Below are positions 35,281-45,988 of a stretch of DNA of 64,000 bases, piece by piece (the stretch's first letter is position 1; each line of letters starts with the position of its first letter). The notes under the pieces are model-generated. The model made no database searches. It was given only the letters and a program-made list of their open reading frames with translations, and was not told where the DNA came from. Source of the stretch: a bacterium (GTDB lineage: Bacteria; Vulcanimicrobiota; Xenobia; Xenobiales; JADMJV01); contig JADMJV010000042.1 of assembly GCA_018780265.1 (NCBI GenBank), forward strand, positions 1-64,000, read 5' to 3'. A program made the translations under genes and the position numbers.

Positions 35281-35370
35281 ATGCGTTACCGAGTTCTTAA
35301 GATAGTGTTCATTGTGGCCGTGATGTTGGCCATCGTTCTCTGGCTCACATCCCGAGGTCTGGCTTTGTGA
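35281..35370 (+). CDS. 29-residue membrane peptide
   Basis: The frame MRYRVLKIVFIVAVMLAIVL, followed by nine more residues ending in LAL, encodes a basic head, one transmembrane helix and a short tail. The ATG is preceded by AGGGAGGTCTGG, a strong ribosome binding site. The FNR-like box at 35219-35230 and its -10 place the start site 15 bases upstream. The aminotransferase gene begins 44 bases downstream, so the peptide is either a leader or a small membrane subunit. It is too short for most gene finders. Confidence 0.7.
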   Translation: MRYRVLKIVFIVAVMLAIVLWLTSRGLAL

Positions 35371-35414
35371 ACAAGTGTTGTCAAGGAATCCACCACAGGC
35401 TATGAGAAGCCGGC

Positions 35415-36785
35415 GTGATTATGAATTTACCCGCCCAAAGAGACCTTGATCAGGCCCGCCGTCAGTCCACCTATCTGCTCGATTTAATTCAAAAAAAGCG
35501 ACTGACCGCGGCCGATAGACAGCGTGTCATTCGTGATTCGGTGCAGTATTGGTCCGACCACGTCAATGCAGGATTTTTGAAATATCGTAAATCGGTCAGC
35601 ACCGACTACACCGCCGTGGAATGGGACGATGAGGGGTCGGTCTTCCGGGATGTTCACGGTAAAGAGTACATCGACATGCTGGGCGGTTTCGGCATTTATG
35701 TGGTGGGCCATCGCCACCCCACCGTGCTGAAGGCGGTGCGAGACCAACTGGACCGCCAGGCATTGCATTCTCAAGAGCTGATCGACCCTTTGCGCACGTA
35801 CCTGGCCAACCTGGTGGCTTTGATCACTCCCGGCGACCTGCAGTATTCGTTCTTTACCAATTCGGGCACCGAGTCGATTGAGGCATGTTTGAAGATGGCC
35901 ATGCTGGCTACCGGTCGCAAGCGGTTTGTGGGGGCCGTGGGCGGCTTCCATGGAAAAACCCTGGGAGCGCTGGGAGGCACCTCCAAAGGAGTATTTCGTG
36001 AGCCATTTCTGCCCTTGCTGCAGTGGTCTCATGTGCCCTTTGGCGATGTGGACGCTCTCAAAGCCCATTTGGAATCTTGCGAGTTTTCCGGTGACAAGGT
36101 GGCTGCCGTCGTGCTGGAGCCCATTCAGGGGGAGGGAGGTATCAATGTGGCCCCCGCCGGCTATCTGGCGGCCGCTCGAGAACTGTGCGATAAGCACGCA
36201 GCCTTACTCGTCTTTGATGAAGTCCAGTGCGGCATGGGCCGAACCGGAACCATGTGCTACTGCGAACAGGACGGAGTGGTTCCCGATTTGATGGCTCTGG
36301 GCAAGGGTTTCGGCGGCGGCGTGATGCCCATCGGGGCATGCGTGGGCAATGCCCGTGCCTGGGAAAAATACATCGAAAATCCTTTTCTCCACACCACCAC
36401 ATTCGGTGGCAATCCGGTCTGCTGTGCGGCCGCCATCGCCACCATCAACGTCCTTCTCGAGGAAGATTTGCCTCGACAGGCCGCCGAAAAGGGACGTTAC
36501 CTGTTGGACGCATTGGCCGTCCTGCAATCAAGGTATCCCGAGATTTTGACGGGCTCGCGGGGAGTGGGATTGATGCTGGGCATGGAGTTTGCCGACCACG
36601 AAACCGGCTATGCCGTGGCCAAGAGTCTCTTTGCACGTCAAATACTGATATCTGGAACCTACATCAATGCTCGCGTTTTACGCGTCGAACCGCCGCTGGT
36701 CATCAGCTATGTCCAACTCGATCGATTTTTGCAGGCCCTGGAGGAATCGCTACAGCAACAGCGCCGCGGAGACGGACGGGCCTAA
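35415..36785 (+). CDS. patA: Putrescine aminotransferase (class III PLP enzyme)
   Basis: The sequence follows E. coli putrescine aminotransferase (PatA/YgjG) along its whole length, for example YRKSVSTDYTAVEW near the start, HSQELIDPLR, FTNSGTESIEA, LEPIQGEGGI and NPFLHTTTFGGNP. The PLP-binding lysine is K297 in LGKGFGGG. It would move the amino group of putrescine to 2-oxoglutarate or pyruvate. The start is GTG (35415) with GAGAAG close by; ATG 35421 is possible. It lies downstream of the FNR-like box and the 29-residue peptide. Its end overlaps the cytochrome gene by 4 bases. Confidence 0.92.
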   Translation: MIMNLPAQRDLDQARRQSTYLLDLIQKKRLTAADRQRVIRDSVQYWSDHVNAGFLKYRKSVSTDYTAVEWDDEGSVFRDVHGKEYIDMLGGFGIYVVGHRHPTVLKAVRDQLDRQALHSQELIDPLRTYLANLVALITPGDLQYSFFTNSGTESIEACLKMAMLATGRKRFVGAVGGFHGKTLGALGGTSKGVFREPFLPLLQWSHVPFGDVDALKAHLESCEFSGDKVAAVVLEPIQGEGGINVAPAGYLAAARELCDKHAALLVFDEVQCGMGRTGTMCYCEQDGVVPDLMALGKGFGGGVMPIGACVGNARAWEKYIENPFLHTTTFGGNPVCCAAAIATINVLLEEDLPRQAAEKGRYLLDALAVLQSRYPEILTGSRGVGLMLGMEFADHETGYAVAKSLFARQILISGTYINARVLRVEPPLVISYVQLDRFLQALEESLQQQRRGDGRA

Positions 36786-37516
36786 TTGGGCAAACTGCGC
36801 AGATAAAGCAAAATGGCCCGGATTTCGTCAGGATTCATGGGCCCGTGCCACCAGCTACTTTGATTGGCGTCTATGGGCAGGCCAGAGTGATACACCCCGG
36901 ACTGAGCCCAGGTCTCCAATTCGTCATCCGTCTTATTTCGGAAATACTCAGCTTTGGAAAAATTCGGCGTGGCTTTCTCACTGTCATAGGCCTGCATCCG
37001 GGGGCCGTCTCCCTTGCCCCGAGGACCGTGGCAGGCTACACAATGAAGACTGTAAACGGTGCGCCCCAATTCTAGCTTTTCTTGCATGGCCAGGGTGACG
37101 GCAGGCGTGTAGCCGCTCGGTCCCGGATTGCCCAGTTCGCGCACAAAAGCAATCAGATCTTTGGTTTGTTGGGCGTCCAGGGTGGAAGCCCAGGCCGGCA
37201 TAAACTTCGTCTTGTGCACAGCCTTACCACCGTGGCGAATAATGTTGGCCAGGGCTTCGTTGCTGCGACTGGTTTGCCAGGCGGGCAGGCTAAAATTCAC
37301 CGGCTTTACATTGAAATCGCGCATCAAGCGAGGGGCCATTGGGCCATCGCCCTGGCCCGAATCTCCGTGGCAAGAAGCGCAATAGGCAGCAAACAGGAAA
37401 GAGCCACGATCCGGGTTGCCCGCGTCATCGCCGGGGGAGTTGGCACTGCTGGCCTTTTGGGTCGGACAGGCCACCATGGCCAGGATGAGCAGTGAGCCCG
37501 CGAGTGTCTTTTTCAT
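36782..37516 (-). CDS. Dihaem cytochrome c lipoprotein
   Basis: A lipoprotein signal (MKKTLAGSLLILAMVAC) leads to two c-type haem modules with CASCH near residue 48 and CVACH near residue 162. Each has the downstream Met region of the class I cytochrome c fold. It should carry electrons in the periplasm, anchored to a membrane. I start at ATG 37516, where the signal begins. The convergent aminotransferase stop overlaps its 3' end by 4 bases. Confidence 0.88.
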   Translation of the reverse strand: MKKTLAGSLLILAMVACPTQKASSANSPGDDAGNPDRGSFLFAAYCASCHGDSGQGDGPMAPRLMRDFNVKPVNFSLPAWQTSRSNEALANIIRHGGKAVHKTKFMPAWASTLDAQQTKDLIAFVRELGNPGPSGYTPAVTLAMQEKLELGRTVYSLHCVACHGPRGKGDGPRMQAYDSEKATPNFSKAEYFRNKTDDELETWAQSGVYHSGLPIDANQSSWWHGPMNPDEIRAILLYLRSLPN

Positions 37517-37549
37517 TCCGCTACCTTGAATCATTGCAACCCGACTCCT

Positions 37550-37984
37550 TTATGATCTGGCCCGACCTTGCGTCACTTCGGGGTAGATGGCTACCTGGCA
37601 AGAGACCGATCGACGGACCATGCACAGTTCGTTGGCCTTGTGGATCAACTGCAGAGTCTCTTCCTCGGGTCCGCACGCTTCGATGACGGGGGAGATGACA
37701 ACCCATCCAAAAGACAGTCCGGCCGGCGACTTTTCCAGCCGGCCGCTGGCGGTGCTGGTGTAGCTCACCAATTCCAACCCTTTGTCTTCGCACAGGCTGA
37801 TGAAAGTTAGCATCAGGCACGACTCCAGAGCGGCCACAAAAAGGTCCTCGGGACTCCACACTCCGTTGGGGCCCTTAAATTCAGGAGGAGCGGCAATTTC
37901 CAGGGCGGCCTTGCCGTCAACCACAACTTTGCCGCGCCGCTCACCTTCCCAGCTAAGTTTGGTCGGTACTTCATAAGTCTTCAT
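37550..37984 (-). CDS. OsmC/Ohr-family peroxide-reducing protein
   Basis: The OsmC pattern is clear: SPEDLFVAALESCLMLTF carries the conserved peroxidatic Cys near residue 57, and a second Cys lies near the end (LCMVRRSVSC). Relatives reduce organic peroxides with thiols. I start at ATG 37984, because AGAGGAG precedes it and the predicted promoter gives a 20-base leader. The FNR-like box at 38041-38052 is exactly 41.5 bp from the predicted start site, and the -10 box TACAGT is 38017-38012. Confidence 0.9.
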   Translation of the reverse strand: MKTYEVPTKLSWEGERRGKVVVDGKAALEIAAPPEFKGPNGVWSPEDLFVAALESCLMLTFISLCEDKGLELVSYTSTASGRLEKSPAGLSFGWVVISPVIEACGPEEETLQLIHKANELCMVRRSVSCQVAIYPEVTQGRARS

Positions 37985-38040
37985 GGACGGGCTCCTCTGT
38001 TGAATGACCCCACTGTAGCCCAAACCAGCGAGGTTCGCGA

Positions 38041-38052
38041 TGATCTGGATCA
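38041..38052 (-). promoter_or_regulatory. FNR-like operator, OsmC promoter
   Basis: TGAT-CTGG-ATCA, identical in all 12 bases to the box at 35219. TACAGT on the minus strand (38017-38012) starts 29.5 bases from the centre. No such -10 exists on the plus side, so the site probably serves OsmC only. Confidence 0.75.
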
Positions 38053-38091
38053 GGTGAAGGCCTCTCCTCCCATCGAAAAGAACTTTGCCTG

Positions 38092-38604
38092 GTGCGATGC
38101 TTCAGCCAGCTATTGTTGTGTTTCCTGTTTCTAGCCATTCCCGGTCAGTCGCAGGGGTGGACAACCTTTGTTTCGCTCGACTTCGATTTTGAAGTCTCCC
38201 TGCCGGCGCCGATCCGTGTCCATCAAACCGAGGGTCAATTGATTTTGGCTGCTGAAGTGGGAGGTGGACATATCTATGGTTTGATTCGACACCCCGCCGC
38301 AGTTTTGGCAGGCCCACTCGATCTGAAGTCAGAGGAATGCCGCCAGGCCGTACTTCATTACCTCGAACGAGACGGAGTTCAGGTACAGCGGTGCCAGTTC
38401 GATTCGTTTCAGGGCCACCCGGTTCTCCGGGTGACCCTTTCCGGTGGCGACAAGACCATTACCGAGGTGACGGTCCTGCTGGCCGACCCTTACCTCTATC
38501 TGATCGCCTGTGTCCGATCCCATACCACATCCCCCTTTGATTCGGTTCAACAGGCCCGATTTTTTGAATCCTTTCGGCTGCTGGGTGGTCCGGCGGGACG
38601 CTGA
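38092..38604 (+). CDS. Secreted protein of unknown function
   Basis: The N-terminus (MRCFSQLLLCFLFLAIPGQS) is a signal peptide, and the remaining 150 residues are beta-rich with no recognised motif. A GTG start is used and the ribosome binding site is weak. The gene lies between the OsmC promoter region and nifJ; its stop codon is part of the FNR-like box in front of nifJ. Confidence 0.55.
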   Translation: MRCFSQLLLCFLFLAIPGQSQGWTTFVSLDFDFEVSLPAPIRVHQTEGQLILAAEVGGGHIYGLIRHPAAVLAGPLDLKSEECRQAVLHYLERDGVQVQRCQFDSFQGHPVLRVTLSGGDKTITEVTVLLADPYLYLIACVRSHTTSPFDSVQQARFFESFRLLGGPAGR

Positions 38605-38613
38605 CATGGATCA
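38602..38613 (+). promoter_or_regulatory. FNR-like operator, nifJ promoter
   Basis: TGAC-ATGG-ATCA overlaps the stop codon of the upstream gene. A -10 like TATGGT lies at 38640-38645, about 3 bases further than in the other sites, so this match is less exact. An ATGGATC inverted repeat with GATCCAT spans the same area. Confidence 0.45.
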
Positions 38614-38671
38614 TTGCCGCCCCCGATCCATTGTGTTCCTATGGTGAAGTGATTGCAAGGGAGAGTGAAAC

Positions 38672-41600
38672 GTGCCGGTATTAGATGGAAATCAGGCCGC
38701 AGCTGAGGTCGCATACGCCTGCAACGAGGTGATCGCAATTTACCCCATCACGCCGGCTTCGCCGATGGGGGAATATTCTGACCAGTGGAGTTCGGACGCG
38801 AAAGTCAATCTGTGGGGAGAGGTCCCGCGGGTAGTCGAATTGCACTCCGAAGGGGGAGCTGCTGGCACCGTCCACGGGTCGCTTCAGGCGGGTAGTTTAA
38901 CCACCACCTTCACGGCCAGCCAGGGCCTGCTGTTAATGCTGCCCAATATGTACAAAATCGCTGGAGAGTTGACCAGCACGGTTTTCCATATTGCGGCCCG
39001 GACCGTAGCCACTCACGCCCTCTCCATTTTTGGCGATCATAGCGACGTCATGGCGGCGCGCACGACCGGTTGGGCGATGCTCTTTGGCAGCAGTGTGCAA
39101 GAGGCCCACGATTTTGCCCTGATCAGTCAGATGGCCACTTTGGAATCACGGGTTCCCTTCTTGCACATATTTGATGGCTTTCGCATCTCTCATGAAGAAT
39201 CTAAAATTGATCGGATCGACAAGGAAGACATGCTGGCCTTGTTGCCGATGTCGGCCATTCAAGCACATCGAGAACGCCGACTTAGCCCAGAACACCCTGA
39301 ACTCCGGGGTACGGCCCAAAATCCCGACGTCTTTTTTCAGTCCCGCGAGGCCGCCAATCCCTTCTATGACCGCTGCCCAAATACGGTCACCGGGGCCATG
39401 CAGAGTTTCGCGGAGAGAACCGGCCGTCACTACCGGATCTTCGAGTATTTTGGAGATCCAGCGGCTGAGAGGGTGATTGTAACCATGGGTTCGGCCTGCC
39501 AGACGGTGACCGAAACGGTCGCTGCTCTGAGGCAGCAAGGGGAACGTGTGGGTTTGCTCAAGGTTCGCCTGTTCCGCCCCTTTGCATCGCAGGCCTTCCT
39601 CCAAGTTTTGCCCGCCAGCGTGGAGCGAGTGGCCGTGTTGGACCGATGTCGCGAACCCGGCGCGGTGGGAGAGCCGCTCTTTCAAGATGTTCTGGCCACC
39701 CTGTCCGAGGCGGGTCGGCCCGTTCAGGTGCTGGGCGGTCGCTACGGGCTTGCCTCGAAAGAATTTACTCCGGCCATGGTGGCGGCTGTCTTTGCCGAAC
39801 TGGCCAAACCTGAGCCGAGGCGTCGATTCACGGTGGGCATTACCGATGATGTAGGCCACACCAGCCTGGACATCGACAGCCAATTTATCCTCGAGGACCC
39901 GGACTCGGTCCGGGCCATCTTTTGGGGCCTGGGCGCCGATGGAACGGTTGGAGCCAACAAGAATTCGATTCGCATCATCGGCGACGAGACCGAGGCTTTT
40001 GTTCAGGGCTACTTTGTCTACGACTCCAAGAAATCGGGGGCACGCACCATTTCTCATCTGCGCTTTGGTCCCCGGCCGATCGGTCGACCCTATCTGATCC
40101 AGCGGGCCAGCTTTGTGGCCGTTCACCAGTTTGACTTTTTGGGGCGCTTTCCCGTTCTTGATGAAGTGGAGCCAGGAGCGATTGTACTCGTCAACAGCCC
40201 CCACCCTCACGACAAAGTGTGGCCGTATTTGCCCGATTGGTTTCGGGCCAAAGTGCTGGCGATGGGCTTGCGTCTGTATGTCGTGGGCGCCGATCGGTTG
40301 GCCCGCGAATCGGGACTGGGGGGGCGCATCAATACGATTATGCAGATGTGTTTTTTCCACCTGAGTGGCGTTGTCGAGCCAGGGCGAGCCCTGGAGATGA
40401 TCAAGCATGCCATTCACACCACCTACTCCAAGCAAGGCGAGATCACCGTTAGAAGAAATTATGCCGCCGTGGATGTTGCGCTGGAAGGGTTGAAATTCGT
40501 TGCGCCAGGCCCGCCCCCCCATCAGATACACCCGGCCGAAGCCCCCCAAAACCTGGTGTCCGCGCTGGTCGCAGGGCACGGAGACGACCTCCCCGTAAGC
40601 GCTTTCCCGGTCGACGGGACCTATCCCACGGGCACGGCTCATCTGGAAAAGCGCAATCTGACCCAGGAGGTTCCTGTCTGGGAAAGCGATCTGTGCATCG
40701 AGTGTGGCAAATGCGTTTACGTCTGTCCGCATTCGGTGATTCGTGCCAAATTGGTGGATTCGGCGCGGGTGGCAGGGGCGCCGGAGGGATTTGTAACGAT
40801 CCCCTCGGCTTTCAAGGAGCTTCCCGATCTGGTCTATACCCTGCAGGTGTCCAACCAGGACTGCACGGGTTGCCGTTTGTGCGTGGAGGTCTGCCCCGTC
40901 AAAGACAAATCGAAGGTCAGTCGTAAGGCTCTGAATATGGCCTGGCTGGATGCTCCTGAGAGCAACGAAATCGCCGGTCGCAACCCCCAGCATTGGGACT
41001 ATTTTCTGCAGCTTCCCGAAGAGGCGCCCGCCGGCTTGCGCTGGTCGTCGGTGAAAAACATCCAGCTTCGGCAGCCGCTCTTCGAATTTTCCGGGGCCTG
41101 TGCCGGTTGTGGGGAAACGCCCTATTTGCGGGTCCTCAGTCAGTTGTTTGGCGACCATTTGTTGATCGCCAATGCCACGGGGTGCTCCAGCATCTATGGT
41201 GGCAATTTGCCCACTACCCCCTGGAGCAAGACCCGGGCGGGCCACGGTCCTGCCTGGAGCAACTCACTTTTTGAAGACAACGCCGAGTTTGGCCTGGGCA
41301 TGCGATTGGCCCTGGATCAGCAACGGAACCACGCTCGCCATCTGGTGGGTCGTTTGAGCGGTTGCCTGAGTCCAGCTCTGGCGGCACGACTGCTGGCCGA
41401 GGAGTCTTCGGTGCAGGAGCTGCGCCAGGCTGTGGCGGAATTGCGTGGCTGCCTCGATCCCGAAATGCCCCTGGAACGGGACCTGTTGGCTCTGGCCGAC
41501 AATCTAATTCCCCATAGCTGCTGGCTGGTCGGGGGGGATGGTTGGGCTTACGACATCGGCTTCGGTGGCCTTGACCATGTGTTGGCTTCTCAGGCTCGAG

Positions 41601-42153
41601 TGCGCGCTTTGGTATTGGATACCGAGGTCTACTCCAACACGGGCGGCCAGTCATCCAAAGCCACCCCCCTGGGCGCAGTCGCCAAATTTTCGTCGGGAGG
41701 CAAGCCCACGGCCAAAAAGGACCTGGGTTTGCTGGCCATGGGCTACGGAAGTTGCTACGTGGCCTGCGTGGCCATGGGTGCCAATGAGTCTCAGACCATC
41801 AAAGCGATCCAGGAGGCCGAGAGCTTCCCAGGACCAGCCCTGATCGTCGCCTACAGTCACTGCATCGCCCACGGAATCGATATGGCCAAAGGAATGCAGC
41901 AGCAAAAATTGGCAGTCGATTGCGGCTCGTGGTTGCTCTATCGCTATGATCCTCGTCGCCGAGAGCTTGGATTGCCCCCCCTGCAACTGGATTGCAGGCA
42001 GCCCAGCCGTCCCATTGCCGAGTATTTTAGCAGCGAGGGGCGCTTTCGAATCCTTCAACAAATGCATCCTGAAGAGGCCGAGAATTACGCCGTCGCGGCT
42101 CAGACGGCGGCCGATCTACGCTGGAAGCAGTACTCGGAAAGGGCATCACAGCT

Positions 42154-42160
<7 letters not shown>
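38672..42160 (+). CDS. nifJ: Pyruvate:ferredoxin (flavodoxin) oxidoreductase
   Basis: The single-chain 1162-residue PFOR has all domains in order: the pyrimidine-binding domain (IAIYPITPASPMGEY), a transketolase C-like domain (about 270-420), the gamma domain with GADGTVGANKNSIRIIG (420-620), two [4Fe-4S] ferredoxin clusters (CIECGKC...CP and CTGCRLC...CP, about 674-745), and the TPP domain with CAGCGETPY and GDGWAYDIGFGGLDH (about 808-1130). It converts pyruvate and CoA to acetyl-CoA, CO2 and reduced ferredoxin or flavodoxin. It starts with GTG after AAGGGAGAG and overlaps the DHOD-like gene by 7 bases. Confidence 0.97.
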
Positions 42161-43143
<983 letters not shown>

Positions 43144-43144
43144 C

Positions 43145-45004
43145 TCAGGGACGATTCAAGAAGACCTTGTCCAGGCCACTCTGCTGAACGCGTGGGCTGA
43201 GGTAGGCCATGGTCGACACGGTGCCGGGCAGGCTTGCCAATCGAGTCAGCCGCAAGGGCGATGGCTCTATCAAGCACAGGTTGCTTGGTTCGGTCACCAG
43301 CCAAAGCTTGCCGCTGTCATCCACGGCAGCTCGCAGGGGTTTGCTGGCCAGGGCGATTTGGCCCGTGCAGTTGGGTTCGATACCCGACCACGCACCCACG
43401 GTACCCTGGCCATTCTGATGCGCATGCACGGTCCAGAAACGGCTGCCTTCCCGGAAGGAGTAAATCTTCACCGGACCTGGTTTGGCTGGTATCTGCCGCC
43501 GGGTCAGTGGGGAGAGTTGAAAAGTGAAGGAATGCAGGCTGGGCTGAGCGGTCGCGCAGACAATACTGCTACCCTGGTAGAGGATGGCCGAAGTCGCCCC
43601 CGACAACTGCCGTTGAACGATCCTACGCTTTTCGTCCATATCGTAGAGGGACAGCCCCATATCACGCTCAAGTGTGATCAGGCCCTGGCCCCGACTCTTT
43701 CGCGTCTTGGGGGCGACCTTGGAATGCAAGGGAACGGTCAACAAGGCCTGAGATGCGACCGGGACATTGACGCAGTCACCAAAGAGTTCCCTGTCGACCT
43801 CCAACTCAAGCAGGCGTCCTTCCCTCAGCAGCACCAGCAACTGGCTCTGGCCGTAAGACCACTCCAGACTGGTAGCGGTGCCGGGAAGCGCCCACGAGCG
43901 CCTCTCCCCACTGTCAGACTGAATCACCCACAGTGCCTGATCCCGTTGCAAAGCAACGTACAGCCGGCTGCCATCCTGGCTGACTGTCATCGCCTGAATG
44001 GATTTCGAGAAATTCCAATGGCTACGCAACTGGCGTTCCGTTGGGGACCAGAGATAGATTTTCCGCCCTATGGCCAAAGCCAGGGCCGGCCGAAGCTCAG
44101 GCCGGGGGTTGATCAGGTAGAGCCAAAACCAGACCAGACTGGCCAGTCCCACCACAAAGAAGAGTGCGGCAATCGGTCCTCGGGGATTTCTGCGCAGGGG
44201 CGCCAGACTGGGAAGGATGAATTCCAGCAAAGCAGGCATGGAACTCAGGGAACGCAGCTTCTTGGGTTCGTCGCCCTGCATATTGAGGTTACGCAGAGCC
44301 TGACGAACCTCTCCGAAATTTTTGTAATTGCTGCTGGAGTTTTGGCTGAGGCATCGACTCACCAGCCAGATCAGGCCGTGGGGCAGGTCACCCTGATTGG
44401 GCGGGTGGTGGGAGTCCCCGGTGGTGATGGTGACCAGCAGTTCGGCATAGCGTCTCAGGATTTCCCGGACGGTGCGATGTCCGAACTGCTGGGGGTCTTG
44501 CCAGATCATTTCCGTCCAGCCGGGGTTGAACACGGTCAACTGGCCCTGAGAGTTCGCCAAAATTCGGTCCGCGTCGAGCAGTTCAAAAGTCAGGGGATGG
44601 TCAATGTCTAGCAGCGCTTCCGCCAGGGCCGCAATTTGGTCGGCCCAGCGGGTGGCCTGATGGGGTTCTGGGGGGCTGGCTCTCAGGCGGCTCTGCACAC
44701 TCAGGCGACTGCCGTTCAACTCAGGAAGAACGATATAGCAACGATCTTCACGGGCCGCAAAACGTTCCACCGAAATGGCCAGCGGTTGCTGAAGGCCCTG
44801 CCAACTGGAGACTGCCTCACGCAGCACATGGGCCCGTTGACCTCGCTGGAGAGTGGGGAGATCAGGCGGAAAGAGGATCTCTTTCAACAGTCGATTGCCG
44901 GTCGGAGTCGTGACTCGATAGAGCCCACCTCTGGCGTCCCAGGCCAGCACTTCCTCAATGGTGCAGCCTTCCTGCACCGACCCGGGATGCAGCGCTTCAG
45001 CCAT
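43145..45004 (-). CDS. Membrane pseudokinase with extracytoplasmic beta-propeller
   Basis: Residues 1-240 have the size and pattern of a Ser/Thr kinase domain: an ATP-lysine candidate K41 (NRLLKEI), a helical C-lobe, and a region aligning to the catalytic and DFG loops. The catalytic residues are gone: the HRD position reads DHPL and DFG reads FNPG (residues 159-162). One membrane helix (278-299) follows, then a 300-residue beta-propeller. The design is that of PknB/PknD-like receptors, but with an inactive kinase. It sits 20 bp downstream of a STAS gene on the same strand. Confidence 0.65.
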   Translation of the reverse strand: MAEALHPGSVQEGCTIEEVLAWDARGGLYRVTTPTGNRLLKEILFPPDLPTLQRGQRAHVLREAVSSWQGLQQPLAISVERFAAREDRCYIVLPELNGSRLSVQSRLRASPPEPHQATRWADQIAALAEALLDIDHPLTFELLDADRILANSQGQLTVFNPGWTEMIWQDPQQFGHRTVREILRRYAELLVTITTGDSHHPPNQGDLPHGLIWLVSRCLSQNSSSNYKNFGEVRQALRNLNMQGDEPKKLRSLSSMPALLEFILPSLAPLRRNPRGPIAALFFVVGLASLVWFWLYLINPRPELRPALALAIGRKIYLWSPTERQLRSHWNFSKSIQAMTVSQDGSRLYVALQRDQALWVIQSDSGERRSWALPGTATSLEWSYGQSQLLVLLREGRLLELEVDRELFGDCVNVPVASQALLTVPLHSKVAPKTRKSRGQGLITLERDMGLSLYDMDEKRRIVQRQLSGATSAILYQGSSIVCATAQPSLHSFTFQLSPLTRRQIPAKPGPVKIYSFREGSRFWTVHAHQNGQGTVGAWSGIEPNCTGQIALASKPLRAAVDDSGKLWLVTEPSNLCLIEPSPLRLTRLASLPGTVSTMAYLSPRVQQSGLDKVFLNRP

Positions 45005-45024
45005 TCAGTCCATATTCCATGGCT

Positions 45025-45426
45025 TTACAGAATACGTCCAGGGGGCTCCTTCCTCCTGGATGGGGAGGGCTTAACCGCCTGTCGAAGTCGTTGCTGCGAC
45101 TTGACTTTTGCAGCAGATCTTTTGTTTAAGATTCGCGTAGCTGGCCTCAGTAAAGCCAGGGCTCGCCGCAGGGGCGGTGAGGTGGCCACGATTTCCATGC
45201 GGGCACCGCGTTGACGCATGTGATTGTCAGCCAGAATCAGCCAACTTAGCCCGGAGAGGTCGACTTCATTCACGGCTGAAAGGTCGAGACGCAGGCAGGG
45301 CAGGTCGTTCCAGACCTTTTCAACGAAGTCATGGAGGTGGCTTCGGGCGCTCAGTGACAGTCGCCCCACCAATTTAAACAGGCAAGAGTTTCCCCGTCCC
45401 TGGCTGATTATTTGAAAGTCAGTCAT
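45025..45426 (-). CDS. STAS-domain protein (anti-sigma-factor antagonist-like)
   Basis: The STAS fold is visible: a first strand with FKLVGRLSL, then LRLDLSAVNEVDLSGLSWLILADNHMRQRGARM with Ser54-like positions, the phosphorylation site of SpoIIAA-type antagonists. The last 30 residues are basic. An FNR-like box (45489-45500) with -10 TAAGCT (45465-45460) is placed exactly as for UspA. It may be co-transcribed with the pseudokinase, which would make a signalling pair. Confidence 0.85.
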   Translation of the reverse strand: MTDFQIISQGRGNSCLFKLVGRLSLSARSHLHDFVEKVWNDLPCLRLDLSAVNEVDLSGLSWLILADNHMRQRGARMEIVATSPPLRRALALLRPATRILNKRSAAKVKSQQRLRQAVKPSPSRRKEPPGRIL

Positions 45427-45488
45427 CCATCCCCCCCGGCAAAAATTACGTCCTTAGATAGCTTACAGGAAGTTTACGGCTGAAACAA

Positions 45489-45500
45489 TGACGCAGGTCA
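45489..45500. promoter_or_regulatory. FNR-like operator shared by two divergent promoters
   Basis: TGAC-GCAG-GTCA, a perfect dyad. Both sides carry a -10 at the same distance: TAAGCT on the minus strand (45465-45460, STAS gene) and TAGACT on the plus strand (45524-45529, DUF2267 gene). The site is thus centred at -41.5 for both genes. Confidence 0.75.
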
Positions 45501-45538
45501 GTGCCTGGGGCCGGAGATTCATCTAGACTGGAGCCGCT

Positions 45539-45988
45539 ATGAGTGTAAAAGCAATTCACAATTTTGAACACGCAGTTCATGCCGCCAATGAATGGGTCAA
45601 AGAGTTAGCCGATGAGCCGGAAGTAGGCTCGGAGAACCAGGCCTATACCATTCTACGAATCATCTTGCATTCACTACGAGACCGATTGCGAGTCGACGAA
45701 GTGGTACATTTGTCGGCCCAGTTACCCATGCTGATTCGCGGCTTCTATTTTGAGGGCTGGAAACCGCCACAGGGCGAGCCTCGCGAAGGCGAGACCATGG
45801 TCGAGTTTCTGGAGGAGGTTGGAGAGAGACTGTTACGAGTCTCCGAGATCGAAGCGGAAGATGCGGTCTATCTGGTCTACTGTCTGCTGGCCCGAAGATT
45901 TTCCTCGGGTGAGTTGCAATACGTGGAGAGAGCCATGCCTTACGAACTGGTCTTGAAATGGCGCCCCAGCTTACCTAAGGCTCATTGA
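45539..45988 (+). CDS. DUF2267 protein
   Basis: The whole 149-residue sequence matches the DUF2267 pattern (NQAYTILRIILHSLRDRL, HLSAQLPMLIRGFYFEGW, FLEEVGERL). Such proteins often lie beside universal stress proteins and other anaerobic or stress genes. The start is ATG 45539. The predicted start site (about 45536) would leave almost no leader. Its end overlaps the convergent haem-binding gene by 14 bases. Confidence 0.9.
   Translation: MSVKAIHNFEHAVHAANEWVKELADEPEVGSENQAYTILRIILHSLRDRLRVDEVVHLSAQLPMLIRGFYFEGWKPPQGEPREGETMVEFLEEVGERLLRVSEIEAEDAVYLVYCLLARRFSSGELQYVERAMPYELVLKWRPSLPKAH

Noticed and set aside
39146..41245. Long minus-strand frame (699 codons) inside nifJ
   Set aside because: It is antisense to a strongly conserved PFOR gene and arises from GC-rich codon bias; the product resembles no family.
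43358..44611. Plus-strand frame of 417 codons
   Set aside because: Shadow of the pseudokinase/propeller gene on the other strand; Gln/Pro/Arg-rich with no motif or ribosome binding site.
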